Assembly: GCA_013698385.1 (NCBI GenBank)
Contig: JACCVB010000099.1
Coordinates: forward strand, 1 to 10,467
DNA length: 10,467 nucleotides
Direction of reading: 5' to 3'
From: Chloroflexota bacterium
GTDB taxonomy: Bacteria > Chloroflexota > Limnocylindria > Limnocylindrales > CSP1-4
Of this stretch, positions 5,323 through 10,467 are shown in pieces; the first letter of the stretch is position 1; every line of letters starts with the position of its first letter. The notes under the pieces are model-generated. The model saw nothing but the letters and a program-made list of their open reading frames with translations. It was not told where the DNA came from and ran no database searches. Position numbers and translations under genes: made by a program.

Positions 5323-8300
5323 GTGCCCAGGAGTGGCTGGCTCGCAGCCGGCGCCTGCCTGGCCGCCGTGCTCCTGCCGAGTCTAGGCGGACGAGGACCG
5401 GCGGTCGGGTTGGCCGTTGCCTCCGGGATGGTGGCCATCACACTGGCGATGCGGGACCCACGGCGTGCCGCGATCCGTGCCGTGGCGCTTGGGGCCGTGT
5501 TCGTGGCGCTTCGGCTGGTCGCCCTGCCAGCGCCCGCACAGGCCTCGGCGGGACCCGTCGGAGACGGTCCCTGGAGGATGCTCGTGGAGTCGGTCGGTTC
5601 GCCACGCGACGGTGAACAGGTTGCGACCCTTCGAAGTCCAGCGGACGCTGCGCCATTGCGACTGGCGGCGAGCCTGCCCGCGTACCCGGCCGTCGAACCC
5701 GGTGAGCTGGTCGAGGTCTCCGGCCGCACCCGACCAAGGCCGGATTCGGACTACGGACGCTATCTCGATCGCATCGGCGTCTGGGGAACGTTGGACGCGC
5801 GGGCCGTCCGGGTCGTGCCCGGACCTGACGATCCCGGCCGCACGTTGGAGCGGGTCCGTCGTCAGGCCGGCGATGCCCTGGCGGCCGTGCTGCCGGAGCC
5901 GGAGGCGGGACTCGCGGCCGGCATCCTGATCGGCCTTCGGGACCGGGTCGATCGCGAAGTGGCCGCCGCCTTTACGACTGCCGGCGTCAGCCACGTGGTG
6001 GCGATCTCGGGCTGGAATATCGCGATCGTGGCGGTGGCGGTGGGCGCGCTCGCCGGAAGGCTCGGCCGGCGACGGCGGTCCGTGGTCACGATCCTCGCGA
6101 TCGCGACCTACGTGCTGTTCGCGGGCGCATCCGCGTCCGTCCTGCGCGCCGCGGTGATGGCCGGAGTCGTGCTGCTGGCGCGGGAGACGGGCCGCGCCGG
6201 GCGCGCTGCGGCGGCGCTCGGTTGGGCGGCCGTCGTCCTGCTGATCGCCGACCCGGGCTTGATCGGTGACGCCGGCTTCCAGCTGTCCAGCCTCGCGACG
6301 GCCGGACTGATCGCGTGGGCCACGCCACTGACCGAGCGCCTGGACCGATGGACGGGGGGCCGCCTGCCTCGCTGGTTGGCCGAGAGCCTGGGGGTCTCGC
6401 TGGCTGCGCAGGCCGCGACGCTGCCGCTCGTGCTCGCTTCCTTCGGTCGACTGTCCCTGATCGCGCCGGCCGTCAATCTCGTCGTGGTCCCGCTCGTCGC
6501 GCCGGCCATGGCGGCGGGCGTGGTCGCGATGGGCGCCGGGCTGGTCGTCGGCATCGGGGCGCCCGTCGTGATCGGCTCGATCGTTGCCGCGCCGGCCTGG
6601 GTGGCCTTCCGGGCGATGGTCGGGATCGTCCACGCGGCTGCCGCCGTGCCATTCGCCAGTGTCGATGTCGGGGGCGAGATCGGACCGATCCTGGGGCTGG
6701 GTACGTTGGGGCTCGGCCTCGTCGCCTGGCAGCTTCGCCGGCGTGTGTCGCGTCCGACGGCGCCGCCCAAGCCGACGATCCAGACCAGCCGATCCCATGC
6801 GTCGACATCCGCCCCGCGCCGGACTCGACACCGGGCGGCCCTCACGCGACTGACGACGCTCGCTCTCGTCGCCTCTCTCGCGGTCACCGGCGCCGTGTTG
6901 CTCAGCCGGCCATCGGGGCATGCGCGGATCACCGTCCTCGATGTCGGCCAGGGCGACGCGATCCTGGTCGAAGGGTCGCGCGGAGGCCGATTGTTGATCG
7001 ACGGCGGACCGGATCCCGGTCGGCTGCTCGTGGACCTCGATGGGCGGATCCCGCCCTGGGACCGACGGATCGACGCGATCATCCTGTCGCATCCGCACGA
7101 GGATCATGTCGCGGGCCTGGCCCGGCTCCTCGAGCGCTACCGGGTCGGGCGCGTCTTCGAGCCCGGCATGCGTGGGCCCGGACCGGGTTATGCGGCGTGG
7201 CTGGACGTCCTTGCGAGACGGGCGGCGCCGATGCGATCGACCCTCGCCGCCGGCGACACGGTGCGTGTCGACGAGATCGTGATGCGCGTGCTGTGGCCGA
7301 TCGGAGGCTCGGTGCCGGACACGCCACTCGACGGGGGGACTGGCATCAACAACGTCTCGATCGTGCTGCTCGGGACGATCGGGGATCGCCGATTCCTGCT
7401 GGCCGGGGACGTGGAGGATGGGGTCGACCCGGCCTTGCTGACCGCCGGACTGCCGCGGGTGGATGTCCTCAAGGTCGCCCATCACGGGAGTCGGACGGCG
7501 ACGACCCAGGCCTTCGTTGACGCCGTCCGGCCGCGGATCGCGATCGCCTCGGCCGGCTCGAAGAACCGCTACGGCCATCCCGCCCGTGCCACGCTCCAGC
7601 GGCTGAGCGATGCCGGAGCCAGGGTCTACCGAACGGACCGCGACGGTACGGTCGCGATCACCTTTGACGCAGCCGGCCCGATCGTCCGAACCGAACCGCG
7701 TAAGGCGGACCTGGCGCCGATCCGTGCGGCCACCGGGAGGCTCGTCGCGGCGAATCCCGGATCGGTCACCGCTGGCCCCCGGCGCCCGTTCATCTGCTCG
7801 ATCCCGGTCGTTGCGTTTCGCGGTGCTGAGGCGCGGCAGGTGAGTCCCTCCACGGACACCTTCGCCGGATCCCCGACCCCGACGACGTGGCCCGGATCAG
7901 AGCGCCTGGTCGGGTACCATCGGACCGATGACCGTGCCCTCGCGGGTCGCGGCGGCGCGCCTGCTGTCCTCCCTGGATCCCCCAGCCTGGTTCGTCGCGC
8001 ACGCGCGCGCCGTGGCCGAGGTCGCGGGTTGGCTCGCCCTGCGCATCCAGCGGGCTGGCGTACCGGTGGACCGCGCGGCGGTGGAAGCAGCCGCGCTGCT
8101 CCACGACGTGGACAAGATCCTGCGGCTGCACGATCCGGCCCGAGCCCTCCCCCACGGTCACGGTTCGGCCGACTGGCTGACCCGGCAGGGCCACCCGGAG
8201 CTAGCCCGCCTGGTCGCCTCGCACCCGGTCACCCGGCTGGCCGATGCGGCGACGTATCCAAGATGGGCCGGTTTCGCCAGCCGGGAGGAACGGATCGTGG

Positions 8301-8511
8301 CCTATTCGGACAAGCGAGCCGGGCAGCGCCTGGAGTCGATGGCGGCACGGTTCGGGTCGTGGGCGGTCCGGTACCCGGGCGCCTGGGACGAGGCCACGAC
8401 GCGAACGGTCTGGCAGCGGGCGCTTCGGCTCGAGGCGGATGTCTGTCGAGCCGCGCGGGTCGAGCCGGCGCAGGTCCGAAGACTCGCCTGGACCGGCGAG
8501 GCGCTGGCTGA
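5323..8511 (+). CDS. comEC: ComEC/Rec2 DNA uptake channel; open frame runs far past the conserved end
   Basis: ComEC is the polytopic inner-membrane channel that moves single-stranded DNA into the cytoplasm in natural transformation. GTG 5323 is preceded by AGGTG at 7 nt and lies 15 nt after comEA. The N-terminal part has hydrophobic helices and a DUF4131-like region (1-160). The Competence domain (about 190-470) has the hallmark GVSHVVAISGWNIAIV (221-236) and many membrane helices. The C-terminal metallo-beta-lactamase-like domain (about 533-785) keeps VLDVGQGDAILVE, the metal-binding SHPHEDHVAG (H590, H592, D594, H595), AGDVE (D696) and HHGS (H720, H721). Homologues end near residue 790 (about nt 7695). 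Here no in-frame stop occurs until TGA 8509-8511, giving 1,062 codons. The last ~270 codons look like no family, and from 7928 on are the Arg/Gly/Pro-rich shadow of the HD gene. The true stop is probably lost to an indel; TAA at 7701-7703 in another frame marks the likely original end. Confidence 0.9.
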   Translation: MPRSGWLAAGACLAAVLLPSLGGRGPAVGLAVASGMVAITLAMRDPRRAAIRAVALGAVFVALRLVALPAPAQASAGPVGDGPWRMLVESVGSPRDGEQVATLRSPADAAPLRLAASLPAYPAVEPGELVEVSGRTRPRPDSDYGRYLDRIGVWGTLDARAVRVVPGPDDPGRTLERVRRQAGDALAAVLPEPEAGLAAGILIGLRDRVDREVAAAFTTAGVSHVVAISGWNIAIVAVAVGALAGRLGRRRRSVVTILAIATYVLFAGASASVLRAAVMAGVVLLARETGRAGRAAAALGWAAVVLLIADPGLIGDAGFQLSSLATAGLIAWATPLTERLDRWTGGRLPRWLAESLGVSLAAQAATLPLVLASFGRLSLIAPAVNLVVVPLVAPAMAAGVVAMGAGLVVGIGAPVVIGSIVAAPAWVAFRAMVGIVHAAAAVPFASVDVGGEIGPILGLGTLGLGLVAWQLRRRVSRPTAPPKPTIQTSRSHASTSAPRRTRHRAALTRLTTLALVASLAVTGAVLLSRPSGHARITVLDVGQGDAILVEGSRGGRLLIDGGPDPGRLLVDLDGRIPPWDRRIDAIILSHPHEDHVAGLARLLERYRVGRVFEPGMRGPGPGYAAWLDVLARRAAPMRSTLAAGDTVRVDEIVMRVLWPIGGSVPDTPLDGGTGINNVSIVLLGTIGDRRFLLAGDVEDGVDPALLTAGLPRVDVLKVAHHGSRTATTQAFVDAVRPRIAIASAGSKNRYGHPARATLQRLSDAGARVYRTDRDGTVAITFDAAGPIVRTEPRKADLAPIRAATGRLVAANPGSVTAGPRRPFICSIPVVAFRGAEARQVSPSTDTFAGSPTPTTWPGSERLVGYHRTDDRALAGRGGAPAVLPGSPSLVRRARARRGRGRGLARPAHPAGWRTGGPRGGGSSRAAPRRGQDPAAARSGPSPPPRSRFGRLADPAGPPGASPPGRLAPGHPAGRCGDVSKMGRFRQPGGTDRGLFGQASRAAPGVDGGTVRVVGGPVPGRLGRGHDANGLAAGASARGGCLSSRAGRAGAGPKTRLDRRGAG
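7915..7920 (+). promoter_or_regulatory. Putative -10 element for the HD gene (TACCAT)
   Basis: TACCAT (TANNNT) ends 7 nt before ATG 7928 and no Shine-Dalgarno lies between, so the HD-holA pair may have its own leaderless promoter. This also argues that 7704-7927 is really an intergenic and promoter region, not comEC coding sequence. Confidence 0.4.
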
Positions 8512-8548
8512 CGCTCGCCTGACGATGGTCGCCGGCAGCGACCGATGA
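7928..8548 (+). CDS. HD-domain metal-dependent phosphohydrolase
   Basis: This 206-residue protein has the HD superfamily pattern: H25 in the first helix (FVAHARAVAEVAGWLA), the H59-D60 pair in AALLHDVDK, H99 in the ASHP segment, and D128 in VAYSDKRAG. These residues bind one or two metals in phosphohydrolases that act on nucleotides or related phosphoesters; the order resembles YqeK/HDIG-type small hydrolases, but the substrate cannot be assigned. Codons end strongly in G/C in this frame, whereas the comEC frame over the same bases puts its weak position third, so this is the real gene. ATG 7928 is preceded by a -10-like TACCAT but no ribosome site. The stop overlaps the holA start as ATGA, suggesting translational coupling with the replication gene. 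Confidence 0.85.
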   Translation: MTVPSRVAAARLLSSLDPPAWFVAHARAVAEVAGWLALRIQRAGVPVDRAAVEAAALLHDVDKILRLHDPARALPHGHGSADWLTRQGHPELARLVASHPVTRLADAATYPRWAGFASREERIVAYSDKRAGQRLESMAARFGSWAVRYPGAWDEATTRTVWQRALRLEADVCRAARVEPAQVRRLAWTGEALADARLTMVAGSDR

Positions 8549-9615
8549 CCATCCCGCTCCTGTACATCTACGGCGACGACGATCTCATGGCGAGCCGACT
8601 CGTGGATCGCTTCGAAGCGGCCCTCGCGACCGAGCTCGGCCTGCCACTTGAACGCTTCGAGGTGCGCGGCGAACTGCAGGGTGCGGTGGACCTTGCCGGT
8701 CGGCTCCTGGAACGACTGGCCACGCCGGTCATGTTCGGCGGCGGCACGCTGGCCGTCGTGTCCAACCCGGGCACGCTCGTGCGCAGCAACGCGACTCGCG
8801 ACACGGTCCTGCGCGCCATCGCGTCGCTCGCGCCGGGCAACGCCCTGGTGGCCGTCGAGTCCGCACGATCCAACGCGAAGGGTCCCGGACCGCGCCGCCT
8901 GGCCGACGCGATGACCGCGGCGGGCGGCCGGGTCCTTGCGGCGATGGCACCCCGTCCCGGCGCCATCGGCGCGTGGGTCGAGTCCGAGGCCCGCGATCGC
9001 GGCCTGCGGCTGGCGCCGGGGACCGCCCGCGAACTCGCCGAGCGCCTGGGCAGTCGGGTGACGGACGGCGACGTCGAACGGCGTCACCTGACCCGGATCG
9101 CCTCGATGGAGCTGGACAAGCTGGCCCTGCGCCACGCCATCGACGGCGGGCCGATCACGCCCGACGACGTCCGCGGCCTCGTGTCCGAGACGACGCCGGG
9201 CTCCATGTGGGCCTTGACCGACGCGGTCGGCGAACGCCACCGGGAGCGCGCCCTCCATGCCCTTGATCGACTGATCGAGGCGACACCGGAGCCCGTCCTC
9301 CTCGCGGTGCTTCATCGGCGAGTCATCGAATTGCTGGAGCTGGGCGATCGGCTGGCGTCGGGCGCGAGCCTCGTGGTGGCGGCCCGGGCGATGGGCATCT
9401 CGAGCGAGTACCGGGCTCGGACCCTGTCCGGCCAGGCGCGAAACTGGACGACGCCCGAACTGCAGCGCGCGCTCGAGGGCCTGCTGGAGCTGGATGCGAT
9501 GGTCAAGGGCGTGCCCGGCTCCGAGGCTGACGCCGCGCAACGGCGGCTGGCCTTCACCCTCTGGGTGGGCGACCACGCGCGCCGGGGCGACGGGCGCGGC
9601 GGCGGTCCCGGCTGA
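8545..9615 (+). CDS. holA: DNA polymerase III delta subunit
   Basis: The delta subunit is the part of the clamp loader that opens the beta sliding clamp so it can be placed on DNA during replication. This 356-residue protein has a family-typical length and features. The N-terminus reads LLYIYGDDDLMASRLVDRF, where relatives have a Y-G-x-[DE]-x strand and helix. MFGGGTLAVVSNP (about 66-78) is the strand after the clamp-contact region. The central helices include MELDKLAL near 188-195. The C-terminal collar domain has SMWALTDAVGERHRERALHAL and ends in helices with RNWTTPELQRALEGLLELD. Only the very end (RRGDGRGGGPG) is low-complexity. It overlaps the HD gene by 4 nt and ends convergent to a zinc-finger gene. 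Confidence 0.88.
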   Translation: MTIPLLYIYGDDDLMASRLVDRFEAALATELGLPLERFEVRGELQGAVDLAGRLLERLATPVMFGGGTLAVVSNPGTLVRSNATRDTVLRAIASLAPGNALVAVESARSNAKGPGPRRLADAMTAAGGRVLAAMAPRPGAIGAWVESEARDRGLRLAPGTARELAERLGSRVTDGDVERRHLTRIASMELDKLALRHAIDGGPITPDDVRGLVSETTPGSMWALTDAVGERHRERALHALDRLIEATPEPVLLAVLHRRVIELLELGDRLASGASLVVAARAMGISSEYRARTLSGQARNWTTPELQRALEGLLELDAMVKGVPGSEADAAQRRLAFTLWVGDHARRGDGRGGGPG

Positions 9616-9621
9616 CCCCGG

Positions 9622-9644
9622 GACCGGCCACGCTTCGGCCGGTC
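9622..9644. terminator. GC-rich hairpin between convergent genes (possible bidirectional terminator)
   Basis: GACCGGCC (9622-9629) and GGCCGGTC (9637-9644) form a perfect 8-bp stem with a 7-nt loop, 7 nt after the holA stop and overlapping the stop codon of the minus-strand zinc-finger gene. No T-run follows on either strand, so it may act as a weak or factor-assisted terminator. Confidence 0.5.
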
Positions 9645-9897
9645 AGTCGGCGGACGACCAGGCCTGTTCCTGGAGGACGAGGTCGCTCTCGATGGCGAAG
9701 ACGCAGCGTGCCTCGCCGAGGTCGAGCAGATCGATCAGGTCAGGGTCGATATAGAGCTGCGAACAGTCCTCGCACAAGCCGCCCTGGATCCCGAAGCAAA
9801 GGCGCTCCGTTCGATCGGGCAGTCGGAAGGTCGTGTCGAAGCGGGTCGTGATCAGGCGATGATCACAGGCCGGGCAACGATCGCGCTGGGAGGACAT
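9643..9897 (-). CDS. YgiT-type zinc-finger protein
   Basis: This 84-residue protein has two Cys pairs, C8-x2-C11 (CPAC) and C42-x2-C45 (LCEDC), in the arrangement of YgiT/MqsA-type N-terminal zinc fingers: CPxC near the start, a beta hairpin (TTRFDTTFRL), then a C-x-x-C after about 30 residues. In MqsA this domain binds the MqsR toxin and a separate helix-turn-helix domain binds DNA. Here the helix-turn-helix is absent and no toxin-like partner is adjacent, so an antitoxin role is not supported. The acidic C-terminal part (IDPDLIDLLDLGEARCVF) is of unknown role. ATG 9897 is chosen because CPAC follows at once and a TAGCAT lies 6 nt upstream. Confidence 0.72.
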   Translation of the reverse strand: MSSQRDRCPACDHRLITTRFDTTFRLPDRTERLCFGIQGGLCEDCSQLYIDPDLIDLLDLGEARCVFAIESDLVLQEQAWSSAD

Positions 9898-9903
9898 GTA
9901 GCG

Positions 9904-9909
9904 ATGCTA
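9904..9909 (-). promoter_or_regulatory. Putative -10 element for the zinc-finger gene (TAGCAT)
   Basis: On the minus strand TAGCAT is followed by 6 nt and ATG 9897, with no Shine-Dalgarno, the same leaderless arrangement as at 955. Upstream sequence shows no good -35 box. Confidence 0.4.
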
Positions 9910-9962
9910 GGACGCACCACTTCACGCTCGGCATGACCCGACGGTACCGCGGTCGGCCGGTA

Positions 9963-9987
9963 CTCTCGCCGAGCCTGCCTGCGAGAG
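9963..9987 (-). terminator. Possible terminator hairpin after rsfS
   Basis: CTCTCGC (9963-9969) and GCGAGAG (9981-9987) form a 7-bp stem with an 11-nt loop about 21 nt beyond the rsfS stop. A weaker GTACCG/CGGTAC stem (9944-9963) adjoins it. There is no T-run, so the call is tentative. Confidence 0.3.
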
Positions 9988-10008
9988 CCCCGCGGCCTGT
10001 GGCCCGGA

Positions 10009-10467
10009 CTACTGGACCTGGAGGATCGTCTTAGCCTCGGCCCAGTGCTTCTCGAGGCCGTAGTAGTCACGCTCCGGGGGCGTGAAGATGTGGACGACCA
10101 CGGACCCGAAATCGAGCAGGACCCAGTGCGACGCGGGCGTCCCCTCGCGACCGTATGGCCGGATCTTGTCGTCCCGCAGGGCGGACACGATGCCGTCCGC
10201 GATCGCGTCCAGTTGCCGCTCGGACCCGCCCGAGCAGATGACGAAGTAGTCCGCCAGGGTCGTCAGCGGGCTGAGGTCGAGGAGCACGATGTCCGCGGCC
10301 TTCTTGTCCTCTGCGAGTCCGACGATGCGCCGGGCGAGGTCGAGCGGCGGCGGCTCGGTCCGCTTGGCTTTCTTGGCGCCGCCGCGACGGGGCAGGCCGT
10401 CCGCACTCGGGGCGTTCGTCGTCGGTTCGGTCGTCGCGGCGTCGGTCGTGGCGTCGTCGTCGACGCC
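10009..10467 (-). CDS. rsfS: Ribosomal silencing factor RsfS (Iojap family), start beyond window
   Basis: RsfS binds ribosomal protein uL14 on the large subunit and blocks joining of the subunits when translation must be slowed, as in starvation. The conserved domain runs from LARRIVGLAEDKKAADIVLLDL through TTLADYFVICSGGSERQLDAI, then YGREGTPASHWVLLDFGSVVVHIF and RDYYGLEKHWAEA. The D-Y-F-V-I-C-S-G, W-V-L-L-D-F-G and Y-Y-x-L-E-x-x-W elements are diagnostic. A GTG at 10287 would cut off the conserved first helix (ending AADIV), so it is not the true start. The frame stays open to the window edge and has no other ATG, GTG or TTG, so the start is outside. The visible 152 residues exceed the usual 105-120 because of an N-terminal extension rich in Thr, Ala, Pro and Asp, followed by a basic KKAKR. 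Confidence 0.92.
   Translation of the reverse strand, partial: GVDDDATTDAATTEPTTNAPSADGLPRRGGAKKAKRTEPPPLDLARRIVGLAEDKKAADIVLLDLSPLTTLADYFVICSGGSERQLDAIADGIVSALRDDKIRPYGREGTPASHWVLLDFGSVVVHIFTPPERDYYGLEKHWAEAKTILQVQ

Noticed and set aside
5383..7578. 731-codon open frame on the minus strand, antisense to comEC
   Set aside because: Arg/Asp/Gly/His/Pro-rich with no motif; it is the by-product of strong G/C-ending codon bias in comEC, which has clear conserved domains on the plus strand.
8302..9576. 424-codon open frame on the minus strand, antisense to holA and the HD gene
   Set aside because: Shadow composition, no domain, and both plus-strand genes are well supported.
9941..9987. Tandem short hairpins between rsfS and the zinc-finger gene as a riboswitch
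   Set aside because: Stems of only 6-7 bp with no recognisable conserved riboswitch core, and they lie after rsfS and before a leaderless-type start; kept only as a weak terminator candidate.

Overview
The window is high-GC bacterial chromosome with mostly G/C-ending codons. Several genes have a TANNNT hexamer 6-7 nt before the start codon and no Shine-Dalgarno sequence, the layout of leaderless transcription. Together with a comEA-comEC-(HD)-holA ... rsfS block, this fits a free-living soil or aquatic Chloroflexota (Limnocylindria-like) or an actinobacterium-like relative. That placement is inference from gene order and composition; no rRNA or taxonomic marker is present.

Left part (1-2005): the C-terminal end of an unidentified protein, then a small three-repeat protein of the DUF346/PLL-lectin type, a gene-free stretch (559-954), and a HEPN-like gene with lower-GC codon use that is split by a frameshift near 1196-1230.

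Middle (2113-3817, minus strand): a compact two-gene type II restriction-modification system. A PD-(D/E)XK nuclease gene comes first and overlaps by ATGA an N4-cytosine/N6-adenine-type DNA methyltransferase gene. A GAAC-N4-GTTC palindrome of LexA-box form lies upstream. Together with the HEPN-like gene this looks like a small accessory/defence island. A membrane-anchored hypothetical protein follows (3818-4273, minus).

Right part (4513-10467): a housekeeping and competence block. comEA and comEC on the plus strand encode the DNA receptor and the inner-membrane channel for DNA uptake. They are followed by an HD-domain phosphohydrolase overlapping holA (DNA polymerase III delta) by ATGA. Convergent to these on the minus strand are a YgiT-type zinc-finger protein and rsfS (ribosomal silencing factor), which runs off the right edge.

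The oddest points are the comEC frame, which has no stop where the protein family ends and stays open across almost the whole HD gene; the frameshifted HEPN-like gene; the LexA-like operator before the restriction operon; and two strong inverted repeats at the 5' end of the comEA transcription unit. I see no CRISPR array, tRNA, rRNA or insertion sequence.
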